This document shows, piece by piece, positions 46,726 through 55,944 of a stretch of DNA of 64,000 nt. The notes under the pieces are model-generated. The model had not been told where the DNA came from and searched no databases. It was given only the letters and a program-made list of their open reading frames with translations. The translations under genes were made by a program, and so were the position numbers. The stretch comes from Ardenticatenaceae bacterium (lineage in GTDB: Bacteria > Chloroflexota > Anaerolineae > Promineifilales > Promineifilaceae). The stretch spans positions 62,001 to 126,000 of the forward strand of contig JACKCD010000002.1 in NCBI GenBank assembly GCA_020634215.1, read 5' to 3'. Each line of letters opens with the position of its first letter. Positions within the stretch are counted from its first letter, which is position 1.

Positions 46726-47823
46726 ATGCACACGAAACAAAAACTTTGGTGCTTGCTACTTGAGCTACTGGTATTATTTGGTGGTGGACAAACGGCCGTT
46801 TTCGCCACCCCCCCACCCACCTTCCACAAGCAGCCCATCGAGCAACTGCTCAATGACTTTGGCTATGGAGCCAGCACCGCCCACTGGGGCAACAATGGCA
46901 TCCGCCAGATGAACTTCAACTGGGTCAAAATTTATGACCCGCCACACCGCCGCAAACCCAACAACATGCTCTGGCGCATTGATGTCAACGGCCACGATGC
47001 CGCCGACTTGGATAGCTTTGCTGCCGAATTTCGCAGGCAGATTCGTCGCTACGATAACTTTGTCGAAGCTTACGAAATTGGCAACGAGGTCAATCTGGGG
47101 CAAAACGGGTGGGAGCAGCCCCCCAATGCTGCCAGCTATGCCGCTTTACTCTGCCGCGCCCATGCCGAAATCAAGCTCATCAATCCCAACGCTATTGTCG
47201 TCTCGGCCGGGCTGGCTCCTGTAGGGCGCATTGAAGGCAATTGGAACGGGCAAATCGGTCATAATGGGCAGGTGCAAGATGAGCGGGAATTTATGCAAGC
47301 CTTCCTCGCCGCAGGCGGCGGCGACTGTGCTGATGTCATTGGCTATCATCCCATCGGCTTTCGCGCCGATTTCGACGCTGAACCCGATGTGAACGGCGGC
47401 GCGCCCGAAAGCAACTGTGACAATGGCTTTTGCTTTCGCGGTGCCGAGAAAATATATGAAATTTTGGTCGCCAACGGCTATGGTCAAAAAAAGATATGGG
47501 CAACTGAAGTTGGTTGGCTACGAACGCCGCCTACTGATTGTTTGGCGCATCCCAGCTGGGTTGGGCGCGGCTGGCAAACGGTGTCGCCACTGAAGCAGGG
47601 GCAAAATCTGGCAGGAGCTTTCCGCTATGCACGGGAAAAATGGTCGTGGCTGGGAGCGATGTTTGTTTTCAACTACGACTTTGCCGACGCAACCTACTAT
47701 GATAGCTGTGAGCAGATGCGCTATTATGGCATTCGCAACCAGCCAGCCGAGGCGTTCTTAACGTCAGTACCGTTTCCTGTTCGCGCCTATTTGCCACTGG
47801 TTCACTTTAGGGAGGATTCATGA
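46726..47823 (+). CDS. Secreted glycoside-hydrolase-like protein (clan-A TIM barrel), copy 1
   Basis: 365 residues; signal peptide with predicted cleavage after TAVFA. YEIGNEVNL carries the Asn-Glu pair expected at the acid/base position, and IWATEVGW carries the candidate nucleophile glutamate, both as in GH5/GH39-type hydrolases. The C-terminus (RAYLPLV) resembles a conserved tail shared with copy 2. It overlaps the next gene by 4 bp. The substrate is probably an extracellular polysaccharide or glycan; the exact family needs a profile search. Confidence 0.75.
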   Translation: MHTKQKLWCLLLELLVLFGGGQTAVFATPPPTFHKQPIEQLLNDFGYGASTAHWGNNGIRQMNFNWVKIYDPPHRRKPNNMLWRIDVNGHDAADLDSFAAEFRRQIRRYDNFVEAYEIGNEVNLGQNGWEQPPNAASYAALLCRAHAEIKLINPNAIVVSAGLAPVGRIEGNWNGQIGHNGQVQDEREFMQAFLAAGGGDCADVIGYHPIGFRADFDAEPDVNGGAPESNCDNGFCFRGAEKIYEILVANGYGQKKIWATEVGWLRTPPTDCLAHPSWVGRGWQTVSPLKQGQNLAGAFRYAREKWSWLGAMFVFNYDFADATYYDSCEQMRYYGIRNQPAEAFLTSVPFPVRAYLPLVHFREDS

Positions 47824-48902
47824 TGATAAAGTTTCGTTATTGGTTTGTTCTGTTGCTGTTGATAACGGCCGTTCGCTCCACCTCCTTGCTGTTGGCGGAA
47901 ACGACCCAGCCAACCGCCACCCAACTCATGGATGAATTTGGCTACGGCGTCTCCGTGCTGCCGTGGACAGCCGAAGGGATGCCTGGCTTCCAGTGGAAAA
48001 AAGTCTATCTGCCGCCCAGCGTTCGGCTGCCCAACCACATCCTTTACCGCATGCCATATACTGCCTACGATCACCTTGACCTGGCTGGCTTTGCCGCTCG
48101 CGTACAGCGTTTGACCCAGAAGTACGGTGATTTCATTGAAGCATATGAAATTGGGAACGAGGTCAATCTCTATCGAACGGGCTGGGAGGGCTTCCCTCGC
48201 GCCAACGAATATGCGGAACTATTGTGTGTGGCCTACAGCGAAATCAAGCACAACGACCCCAACGCTATTGTGGTGTCAGCTGGTCTGGCTCCTGTGGGGC
48301 GCATTGTTGGCAATTGGAACGGCCACGCTGGTCATAATGGGCAAGTCCAAGATGAGCGGGAATTCATGCGTGAATTTTTGGCGGCTGGTGGGGCGGAATG
48401 TGCTGACGTGATTGGCTATCATCCCATCGGTTTCCGTGCCAATTTTGATGCTGAACCCGATGTGGATGGGGGAACTCCAGAAACAAACTGCATCAACGGC
48501 TTCTGTTTCCGTGGGGTCGAGAAAATCCGCGACATTTTGGTTGAGTATGGTTATGCGGAGAAGAAGATTTGGGCAACTGAAATGGGTTGGCTGGTTGCAC
48601 CAGCGTATGACGGTTGTCTTTCTTACATAAATTGGCAAGGGCGCGGTTGGCAGATTGTCTCGCCAGAGGCGCAAGCAGAAAATATACTGGGTGCTTTCCA
48701 ATATACCGAAGCCAACTGGCCGTGGCTAGGGGCGATGTTTGTCTTTAACTACAATTTTAATGAGTATCATCCCTGGTGGACTTGCCAACATATGGGTTCG
48801 TATGGCATTAAAGGAGGGTTGGCTGAAAGAACGCTGCTTGAATGGCATTTGCCACAACGAACCTATTTACCCACGGTAGCGCGTCGCAGCTATTTGCCCT
48901 AA
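47820..48902 (+). CDS. Secreted glycoside-hydrolase-like protein, copy 2
   Basis: 360 residues, a tandem paralogue of the preceding gene over its full length (roughly two thirds identical by eye). It retains YEIGNEVNL and IWATEMGW. Its signal peptide differs (LLLITAVRSTSLLLAET) and also contains an AACGGCCGTT-encoded TAV. The C-terminus ends with YLPTVARRSYLP. Overlapping start (ATGATG across the previous stop) implies translational coupling and similar dosage. Confidence 0.75.
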   Translation: MMIKFRYWFVLLLLITAVRSTSLLLAETTQPTATQLMDEFGYGVSVLPWTAEGMPGFQWKKVYLPPSVRLPNHILYRMPYTAYDHLDLAGFAARVQRLTQKYGDFIEAYEIGNEVNLYRTGWEGFPRANEYAELLCVAYSEIKHNDPNAIVVSAGLAPVGRIVGNWNGHAGHNGQVQDEREFMREFLAAGGAECADVIGYHPIGFRANFDAEPDVDGGTPETNCINGFCFRGVEKIRDILVEYGYAEKKIWATEMGWLVAPAYDGCLSYINWQGRGWQIVSPEAQAENILGAFQYTEANWPWLGAMFVFNYNFNEYHPWWTCQHMGSYGIKGGLAERTLLEWHLPQRTYLPTVARRSYLP

Positions 48903-49201
48903 GTCCGCCGCCACCAGACCCACAAGCCGCCAAGCAGCAGTAGGCCACTGCCAAACAGCAGTAGGCCACTGGGAAAAACGGCCGTTTTTTCGGACCCAAC
49001 CCCACCACAAATCTGTTAGCATTGGATGACAGTCACCTTGACGCAAGCGTACAGCAAGCGTCGCGCATGTAATGGTAGAACGACGAGAAAAGCGACTCCG
49101 TTTCGCCTAAGCTGGAACCAAGTAGCCAGACTCGTCGTTGGCATAACAGCGCAGAGGCTTTGTCCACCTCTAACAATGAACAAATTTAAGGAGAGATAGC
49201 A
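48903..49201. other. Intergenic region with direct repeats and an antisense remnant
   Basis: Two copies of AGCAGTAGGCCACTG lie at about 48935-48975. On the minus strand this part reads as a membrane-spanning tail ending in WRR followed by a stop, with no start. The right half holds the candidate leader RNA. Confidence 0.5.
49079..49139 (+). ncRNA. Candidate three-way-junction leader RNA
   Basis: AACGACGAG (49079-49087) pairs with CTCGTCGTT (49131-49139). Inside are GCGA/TCGC and CTA/TAG stems, followed by AGTAGCCAG. The layout is loosely reminiscent of a GEMM (c-di-GMP) riboswitch but several conserved bases are absent. It lies 62 nt before the paralogue gene. Confidence 0.35.
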
Positions 49202-50001
49202 ATGAAGCACATGTATCGTCTGTTTTTGAGTGTGGTGTTGGTTGTGTTGGGGTTGAGCGTTGGGGGGAGGAAAACGGCCGTTTTTGCCCAAACCTTCCCC
49301 AAAACTCCGTTCACTGGTGCCAACTGGGTCATTACTGTCGCCGTTGAAAACGGCCAGCCAAAATTCATCTGGAATGTCAACATCTGGGTACCAGGAGAAA
49401 TAGAGGTACGGCGGCAAACCCCGCTCAATTGCAGCATTGACCCCAGTGTGGTTGTCCATATGGATCACCTCAGCTTTTCTGGCAATGGGCAATCCACTGT
49501 CCCATTCCTTTCTTTGCGGCCGATGTTGCCCAGGTAACCAGTGGCAAAATGCTGCTGCCGCCACAAATTGTCCCCGCAAATCTCTTCGTGGAAGCAGAGA
49601 TGGTTCTTCCAATGCCCACCAGCAGTAACCAGAACATGTCGCTTTTTTCTCACCCTAATTTTCACTATGACACAGTGATTTATGGTCTACCTGGTGACAG
49701 TGGCTCTGACACCTCCCCTCTCGGTGAGCAGCGCATCATTGGTGGACAAACATTGATGACAACCAGCGAGATTACCCCGATGCCAACGCTCACTACCCTT
49801 GGCATCTACCAACAACCTGCCAACAGCTTTTTGCACCTACAGGACGGCCTACAGCGAAACGAAACAACCATGGGAAACAACTTCCTTATTAGTACTGGAG
49901 CAACCGTTATATGCATTGGCTGTGGCCCAACAGGGTGTTTTATTGGTGATTTGTGGTATGGGGAGTTTGACCCTGGCTGTACGGGTATCTGCGGCATTTA
50001 G
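49202..50001 (+). pseudogene. Secreted protein of unknown family (copy 2), single-base frameshift
   Basis: Paralogue of 45034-45834. The first 99 codons match, then one base is missing near 49490-49500 relative to copy 1. The frame therefore terminates at 49537 while the homologous sequence (CPIPFFAADVAQVTSG, and so on) continues in the next frame to 50001 with the same Cys-rich end. Signal peptide, ribosome binding site (AGGAGA) and 3' flank are all preserved. A recent mutation or a sequencing error are equally possible. Confidence 0.8.
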
Positions 50002-50020
50002 TAGCGTTTCTCTCGGTATA

Positions 50021-50063
50021 AACGGCCGTTTTCCGACCTGTTTTTGTGGGGAAAACGGCCGTT
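50021..50063. repeat. Dispersed palindrome AACGGCCGTT (representative pair)
   Basis: Perfect copies at 50021-50030 and 50054-50063. By eye about 80 copies occur in the window, for example near 206, 280, 572, 1557, 2952, 3051, 4040, 6849, 6866, 8374, 14381, 17290, 20048, 21284, 23521, 25181, 27705, 29740, 32629, 32682, 34530, 35435, 35455, 36548, 42235, 43348, 45104, 46790, 47863, 49271, 52028, 53597, 55203, 56413, 59837, 60911 and 60948. Most lie in coding sequence in different frames. Confidence 0.95.
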
Positions 50064-50085
50064 TGTCGTTACATCCAGCTTGGCA

Positions 50086-50118
50086 AGAAGTTAACTTCTT
50101 CTGAGAAGTTGAACTTCT
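50086..50118. repeat. AGAAGTTAACTTCT / AGAAGTTGAACTTCT inverted repeat
   Basis: Second copy of the hairpin family seen at 25508-25541, here between the secreted cassette and the convergent P-type ATPase gene. May serve as a terminator. Confidence 0.65.
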
Positions 50119-50128
50119 CAATCGTCAC

Positions 50129-52858
50129 CTAGTCCCTTCTTTCCCACCATTTCTCCATCTCAATGACCCAGAAGGCGAGGGTACCAAGGGCGATGGTGAT
50201 GAGGAGTTGGGTGGTGGTGAGCGGAGTGGCGTGGAAGAAGTGGGCGATGGGGGTGAGGTAAATGACGGCCAGTTGCAGCGCCAGCACCACCAGGGTGAGC
50301 CAGAAAAGGGTGAGATTGGTGCGCCAGCCGAGGGCGAAGGCAGATTCGCGGGTGGAGCGGGAAGCGATGGCTTGGCCGATTTGCAGGAAGGCCAGAGTGG
50401 TGAACAGCATGGTTTGCCAGCTTGTGTCGCTGGGGTTGGCGGGGTCGTAGGCCAGCAGAATGATGGCGAGACCGACAAGACCGATAACCACACCGACGCG
50501 CAGCATGTGCCAAACGAGACCGCCGCTAAAAATAGTGGCCTGAGGGTCACGCGGGGGACGCTGCATGATTCCTTTTTCGGCCGGTTCCACACCCAGCCCT
50601 AGCCCTAGCAGCCCGTCGGTGAGCAGGTTGAGCCAAAGGAGTTGCAGCGGTTCGAGGGCGGAGCCGATGCCAAAGAGGGGGGCGGCGAGCATGACCAAAA
50701 TTTTGCCCAAATTGCCCGCAATAGAGAATTTGACGAAGCGGCGGATGTTGTCGTAGATGACGCGCCCTTCTTCAACGGCGGCGACGATGGTGGCAAAGTT
50801 GTCGTCGAGGAGAACAGTTTCGGACGCTTCTTTGGAGACATCGGTGCCGGTGATACCCATGGCGATGCCAATGTCGGCGCGGCGCAAGGCGGGGGAGTCA
50901 TTGACACCATCGCCGGTCATGGCAACGATGTGGCCTTGTTTTTGTAGCGATTCAACGATGCGGAGCTTGTGTTCAGGGGAAACGCGGGCGTAGACGGAGA
51001 CTTCCTGTACCGCTTCATCCAGCTCTTCTTGGCTCATTTGGTCAATATTTTGCCCGGTTTTAACCCGTCCGTTTTCGGTGATTCCCAAATCGTAGGCAAT
51101 AAAGCGAGCCGTGAGCGGGTGGTCGCCGGTGATCATCAGGGTGCGAATGCCGGCCGTCTTGCTAATAGCAACCGCTTCCTTCACTTCCGGCCGAGGTGGG
51201 TCAATCATGCCGACCATGCCAACGAGTACGAGGTCTTGCTCCAGCGGGGCATCGGCTGTGGGCAGGCGGCGCAGGGCCACGCCGAGGACGCGCATCCCTT
51301 TTTGCGCCATTTCGTTGTTGGCGATTTCGATGCGGGTGCGCCAGTCGTCATCAAGCGGGACGGGGCCGTTTTCGCCCCAAACGCGGTCGCAGATGTCGAG
51401 CAGCCCATCGGGTGCGCCTTTGGTGAAGGCGATGTAGGGGGTTTGGGTGCCGATGAGGGCGCGAACGGCCGTTGGTAGTTGCTCCGGCTCCACGGCCAAT
51501 TTGTGAACGGTACTCATCCGCTTGCGATCTGAATCGAACGGCAGCTCCCGCACGCGGGGCAGCACCGTTTCCAGATTGCTTTTGCTGAGTCCGGCCTGCT
51601 GCGCCGCCACCAGTAAGGCCCCTTCGGTGGGGTCGCCCACAAAGCTGTAGCGGCCGGTTTCTGGGTCGGGCAGCAGGGAGGCATCGTTGCACAACGCTCC
51701 GGCGGCGAGGGTGAGGCCGATGGCGGCCGGGCGGGTGCTAAACAAATCTTCGGGATCACTGGCAAGCTGCAAGACTGGGGCGGGGTGTGGGTCGCTGGTT
51801 CCGCTGAGTTCAAGGAAGTGGCCGGCAATGTCAATGACGGTGACGGTCATGCGATTGATGGTGAGGGTGCCGGTTTTGTCGGAGCAGATGGTGGTGACGG
51901 CACCGAGGGTTTCGACGGCGGGGAGCTTGCGGATGAGGGCGCGGCGGCGCAACATGCGCTGTGCGCCCAGGGCGAGGGTGATGGTGACGACGGCGGGTAA
52001 GCCTTCGGGGATGACGGCGACGGCGACGGAAACGGCCGTTAAAAACATGCTTTCCAGCGGTTCACCGCGCAGCAGCCCCAGCCCCATGACGATGAGGGCG
52101 ATGACGACCCCGGCGATGGCAAGCTGCTGTCCCACTTTGTCGAGCTGTCGCTGGAGCGGGGTTTGGCTGTCTGGCACTTCCTGGATGAGGGTGGCGATTT
52201 TGCCGAGTTCGGTGGCCATGCCGGTGGCGGCCACCACGCCGCTGCCGCGCCCGTAGGTGACGGTGGTGCCCATGTAGGCCATGTTACGCCGGTCGCCCAG
52301 GGGGAGGTTGGGTTTGGCAAGAACGGCCGTTTCCTTCTCCACCGCCTCCGATTCCCCGGTGAGCATCGCTTCCTGCACGCGCAGGTTGCTGGCTTCAAGG
52401 AGGCGCAGGTCGGCGGGGACGGTGTTGCCGGCTTCCAGCAGCACAATATCGCCGGGTACGAGGTCGGTGGCGCTGGTTTCTAATAAACGGCCGTTGCGCC
52501 GCACCCGCACCACAGGCACCGCCAGCTTTTTCAAAGCCGCCATCGCCTGTTCGGCGCGATATTCCTGCACAAAGCCCAACAGCACAAACAAAACAACGAT
52601 GGCCCCAATGGCGGCGGCTTCGGTGGCCTTGCCTAAAACGCCAGAGACAACGGTTGCAGCGATGAGGATCAACACCATCGTGCTGCTGGCTTGTTCCCAC
52701 AGCAACCGCAGCGGATGTTTGCCTCCCTTGCTAATGAGTTCATTGCGCCCATATTGCTGCTGTCGGGTAAGGGCTTCGGTGGCATCCAGCCCCGTTTCTG
52801 GGTGGCTGCTTAGGGTAGATAAGGTTGATTCGATTGATTCGGTGTGCCAAACTTGCAT
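50129..52858 (-). CDS. Cation-transporting P-type ATPase (P2, Ca2+-type)
   Basis: 909 residues. All P-type landmarks are present: TGES near 166, the phosphorylation motif DKTGTLT near 328, KGAPD in the nucleotide-binding domain, TGDGVND near 648, and a C-terminal four-helix cation-ATPase domain. N-terminal cation ATPase helices are typical of P2A/P2B calcium or Na+/K+-type pumps. Start ATG 52858 removes a 24-residue unconserved extension. The AI-2E family gene lies just upstream on the same strand. Ion specificity is inferred as Ca2+. Confidence 0.92.
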   Translation of the reverse strand: MQVWHTESIESTLSTLSSHPETGLDATEALTRQQQYGRNELISKGGKHPLRLLWEQASSTMVLILIAATVVSGVLGKATEAAAIGAIVVLFVLLGFVQEYRAEQAMAALKKLAVPVVRVRRNGRLLETSATDLVPGDIVLLEAGNTVPADLRLLEASNLRVQEAMLTGESEAVEKETAVLAKPNLPLGDRRNMAYMGTTVTYGRGSGVVAATGMATELGKIATLIQEVPDSQTPLQRQLDKVGQQLAIAGVVIALIVMGLGLLRGEPLESMFLTAVSVAVAVIPEGLPAVVTITLALGAQRMLRRRALIRKLPAVETLGAVTTICSDKTGTLTINRMTVTVIDIAGHFLELSGTSDPHPAPVLQLASDPEDLFSTRPAAIGLTLAAGALCNDASLLPDPETGRYSFVGDPTEGALLVAAQQAGLSKSNLETVLPRVRELPFDSDRKRMSTVHKLAVEPEQLPTAVRALIGTQTPYIAFTKGAPDGLLDICDRVWGENGPVPLDDDWRTRIEIANNEMAQKGMRVLGVALRRLPTADAPLEQDLVLVGMVGMIDPPRPEVKEAVAISKTAGIRTLMITGDHPLTARFIAYDLGITENGRVKTGQNIDQMSQEELDEAVQEVSVYARVSPEHKLRIVESLQKQGHIVAMTGDGVNDSPALRRADIGIAMGITGTDVSKEASETVLLDDNFATIVAAVEEGRVIYDNIRRFVKFSIAGNLGKILVMLAAPLFGIGSALEPLQLLWLNLLTDGLLGLGLGVEPAEKGIMQRPPRDPQATIFSGGLVWHMLRVGVVIGLVGLAIILLAYDPANPSDTSWQTMLFTTLAFLQIGQAIASRSTRESAFALGWRTNLTLFWLTLVVLALQLAVIYLTPIAHFFHATPLTTTQLLITIALGTLAFWVIEMEKWWERRD

Positions 52859-52938
52859 TTTTAACGTAACCTTGGTGACTTGATTTGTGGTTTTTGCCAG
52901 GATTAAAAAAGGGAGGGGCTGAGAGAGCATCGAGTCTC

Positions 52939-53940
52939 TTAGTCTCTCAATCTCCTAAGCTCGTTATCTGGCTGATCAGCAATTGTCGTTTGCCAGCGGC
53001 GTTGCCAATGCTGGCCGATAATTTTGAGGCTGGCGAGCAATGGAACGATGATTAATGCGCCGAGAACGCCGGTGAGGGCGAGGGCGGCGAGCAGGGCGAC
53101 GATGACGAGGCCGGGGTGTAGTTGCAGGGCTTGACCCATGTATTGTGGGCGCAGCCACAGATTGTCTACTTGCTGGATGGCGGCATAGACGACGATGAGC
53201 AGAATAATGAGGCCAAAAGGGGAGAGGGGAAGCCAGCCGTGGCGGTAGAGCCAGAGGATGAGGGTGGTGCTGATGAGAATGAGAACGCCCAGGACAACGA
53301 AGATGAGAAGCTGGACGCGCAAAAAGACGCGCCAGATGTAGTCAATTTCGTGGGCAAGTTCGGTGGCTTCGGCTTGGTAGCGGTCGGGAAGCTGGCGGAT
53401 GAGGGCGGGAACGATCTTTTCACCGTCGCGCAGCAGGTAGTAGAGGCTGATGAGGGTGACGAGCGTCCAGATGAGGTTGTCGCCGATGCCGCCTAGCCAA
53501 CCGCCGGAGCCGAGGGGGAGGTTGGTGAAGGCGTTGCTGGCGGTGCGCTGGATGTAGTCGGTGAGGCGTTGGGGTTGGATGGTGATGTGGAGGATGGTAA
53601 ACGGCCGTTCCATCAACCCCCTCAATTCCGTTAATGCCTGCCGCAGCTCCACGCTCCACCCTGGGGCTTGCTCCACAATAAACAGCCCGGCCACATAGAG
53701 CAGCCCAGCGATGAGAGCCACTGCCAGCCCATAAACGGTTGCCACTGCCAGCCCCCGCCGCCCTACCCAGCGCCGCTCCAAATAGTTCACCAGTGGATCA
53801 AAGAGATAGGCCAGCATGGTTGCCACCAACAGGGAGCGCCACAGCGGGCCAGCGTAGAGGAACAAAAAGATGCCGCTAACGGTCGTTAGCAGCAGAAGGA
53901 TGGCGTGTGGGGTGATGTTGACTCTAACAACTCTTTCCAT
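52939..53940 (-). CDS. AI-2E family transporter
   Basis: 333 residues with about eight transmembrane helices and the YLFDPLVNYLERR segment typical of this family (TqsA/YdbO-like). The last helices show PLLASLKII. Family members export autoinducer-2 or act as Na+/H+ antiporters. The gene is read before the P-type ATPase and may share its transcript (80-bp gap). Its last codons and stop (RRLRD-stop) come from a GAGATTGAGAGACT repeat. Confidence 0.88.
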   Translation of the reverse strand: MERVVRVNITPHAILLLLTTVSGIFLFLYAGPLWRSLLVATMLAYLFDPLVNYLERRWVGRRGLAVATVYGLAVALIAGLLYVAGLFIVEQAPGWSVELRQALTELRGLMERPFTILHITIQPQRLTDYIQRTASNAFTNLPLGSGGWLGGIGDNLIWTLVTLISLYYLLRDGEKIVPALIRQLPDRYQAEATELAHEIDYIWRVFLRVQLLIFVVLGVLILISTTLILWLYRHGWLPLSPFGLIILLIVVYAAIQQVDNLWLRPQYMGQALQLHPGLVIVALLAALALTGVLGALIIVPLLASLKIIGQHWQRRWQTTIADQPDNELRRLRD

Positions 53941-54054
53941 AGCCGATAATGCAGTATAGCAGGGTTTTTCTGGCGTGCTATATTCGCTTTTTCCTCTTGA
54001 CTTATTTTAGCAATAAACTTAACATAAACAAAATTTTGTTCATGAGGTTACGTG

Positions 54055-54669
54055 ATGCCAAAACAACAGTTTGCTTTAGAAAAAGAGGGTCAAAAACGAC
54101 TTGAACTTTCATGGGGGATGGGTTGGCGCAACTTTACTGTCAGGTTAGATGGTGCAGAAGTAGGTGAAATTGAGGGAGGCCAAAAGAGCCTTAAGGAGGG
54201 GAGAAGTTTTGCCTTAAATGATGGTTCAACCTTGCTCATACAGCTTAAAACCGGGTTAATGGCTGAATTACAGGTGTTACGTGATGGCAAACCTTTGCCA
54301 GGTTCTTCCACGGATCCTCGCCAAAGGTTAAATAATGCTTCTGGGCTTATTATGGGGCTTGGGGGCATGAGCATTGTGGTGGGTATCTTGGCTATGTTTT
54401 GGCCTGTACTTCAGGAAGCAGGGTTTAGCTGGGACAGTACTGTTTTTGGGATTCTTTTGCTTGGATTGGGTTATTGGGCGAGGCAAGAGTCGCTATTGGC
54501 AATATGGTTGGCTATCATCATTTTTGTGTTGGGGTCGATATTAACTATTTTGGCAACGAATAGTTTTGTTGGATCTAATGCAGGTGGAATTGTACTTCGT
54601 ATCTTGTTTACAATTTTCATGTATCGCGGGGTTGGTGCGATTAAAGAGTTGCAAGCTGAAGGGGTATGA
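54055..54669 (+). CDS. Hypothetical membrane protein
   Basis: 204 residues. The first 95 form a soluble beta-rich part (LSWGMGWRNFTVRLDG, then SFALNDGSTLLIQL), followed by four hydrophobic helices. No known domain is recognised. GAGG stands upstream of ATG 54055. No AACGGCCGTT occurs within, and codon use is AT-richer than in neighbours, which hints at later arrival. It lies divergently from the AI-2E gene. Confidence 0.65.
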   Translation: MPKQQFALEKEGQKRLELSWGMGWRNFTVRLDGAEVGEIEGGQKSLKEGRSFALNDGSTLLIQLKTGLMAELQVLRDGKPLPGSSTDPRQRLNNASGLIMGLGGMSIVVGILAMFWPVLQEAGFSWDSTVFGILLLGLGYWARQESLLAIWLAIIIFVLGSILTILATNSFVGSNAGGIVLRILFTIFMYRGVGAIKELQAEGV

Positions 54670-55051
54670 GGCTAGTTAAAAATTGTAATCCTGTGGTTTA
54701 CAGGAGGATTATAGATGCGTGGATGACGCGGGTTCTTGCTTATGTAGATGAATAACAGAGGAAATCCGCGCAAATCCGTCTTGATTCCTGTGGTTGGCGC
54801 ATGATCCAAATAGCTGTAAAAGCAAAAACGCCACGCGGGTTTGCGTGGCGTAAGAAGAGGAGGAGAAGAAAAGAGGAGAAAAATTGTTTCGCTTACAAGG
54901 GGAATGATAGCGGAAAAAACGGCCGTTTGTTGCACATCACCCCACAATCCCCGTGTAAAAGAGAATACGGTTTGGCTGTTAATCCTTGACGTTCGACAGA
55001 GTAGAGCTAGACTTTCATCTAACACATTGGAAAAGGGTGACGGGTGGTGGT
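54670..55051. other. Intergenic region upstream of the EamA gene
   Basis: Contains degenerate AAATCC-type repeats near 54765-54790, one hairpin (next entry), one AACGGCCGTT near 54917 and a GGAGGAGAAG stretch without a usable frame. No gene. Confidence 0.4.
54828..54851 (-). terminator. Intrinsic terminator-like hairpin on the minus strand
   Basis: ACGCCACGC (54828-54836) pairs with GCGTGGCGT (54843-54851). On the minus strand it is followed by TTTTTGCTTTTA. No leftward gene lies upstream, so it may block antisense transcription from the EamA gene. Confidence 0.45.
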
Positions 55052-55936
55052 ATGGTGCTGTCTGACTTGGTGGAGCCGTCGCTGCGGCGGCGGGCCATTT
55101 GGATGTTGATGGTGACGGCGTTTTTGTGGAGCAGCAGTGGGCTGTTTGTCAAGTTGCTCAGTTGGGGGCCATTGGCAATTTGGGGTGTGCGGAGCTTGGT
55201 GGCAACGGCCGTTTTTTGGCTCTACTTCCGCCCACAAAAGCTGCGCTGGACGCGGCTACAGTTGGTGGGGGCGTTGGGCTACATGGGGGCGCAGCTTTTT
55301 TTCATCATGGGCAACAAAATTGCCCCTACAGCCAACATCATTTTCCTCTCTTACACGGCTCCCGTCTACATCATTTTGCTCGGTTACTGGGTACTGGGTG
55401 AACGGCCGTTGCGCGGCGATTGGCTCACCATGCCCATTATCTTCGCCGGAATGCTGCTCTTTTTTGGCGATGATTTGAGTTTTGGCGCATTTCGCGGTAA
55501 CGTATTGGGGGTACTAAGCGGCTTGAGCATGGCGGTGATGGTGTTGAGCATGAGGCGGCAAAAGGCTGCAAACCCCGGCCACACCATTTTGCTAGGCAAC
55601 ATTCTGGGGGCGCTCATTGGGTTGCCCTTTGCCTTTGGCGAGCCACTGACGGTGACGAGCGTCGGTATCATCTTGTACCTGGGTGTGTTTCAAATTGGGC
55701 TTTCGTTTATCCTCTACTCTTTCGCCATCAAACAGCTTGAAGCCTTGGAATCCACCCTGCTGCTGACGCTGGAGCCGATTCTTAGCCCGCTCTGGGTTTT
55801 TCTGGTGCTGGGCGAGGTGCCGGGGCCGCTGGCAACGGCCGGGGCCGCATTGGTGCTGCTGGCGGTGGTATTGCGGGCGGTGTTGAGTGCCAGAACGGCC
55901 GTTTCCCCCGCCGCACCTGTCGTCAATTCTCAGTAG
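55052..55936 (+). CDS. EamA/DMT-family permease
   Basis: 294 residues with ten predicted transmembrane helices in two EamA repeats; the conserved glycine/proline-rich ends (LEPILSPLWVFLVLGEVPG) are clear. These are metabolite or drug exporters of the drug/metabolite transporter superfamily. ATG 55052 follows GGGTGG; an in-frame ATG at 54986 would add a hydrophilic extension absent from the family. Substrate unknown. Confidence 0.88.
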   Translation: MVLSDLVEPSLRRRAIWMLMVTAFLWSSSGLFVKLLSWGPLAIWGVRSLVATAVFWLYFRPQKLRWTRLQLVGALGYMGAQLFFIMGNKIAPTANIIFLSYTAPVYIILLGYWVLGERPLRGDWLTMPIIFAGMLLFFGDDLSFGAFRGNVLGVLSGLSMAVMVLSMRRQKAANPGHTILLGNILGALIGLPFAFGEPLTVTSVGIILYLGVFQIGLSFILYSFAIKQLEALESTLLLTLEPILSPLWVFLVLGEVPGPLATAGAALVLLAVVLRAVLSARTAVSPAAPVVNSQ

Positions 55937-55944
55937 GTATTTGC

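Noticed and set aside
49079..49139. Firm c-di-GMP (GEMM) riboswitch call
   Set aside because: Layout is similar but several conserved bases such as the GCAAA and GGUUACC blocks are not seen; kept only as a candidate leader RNA.
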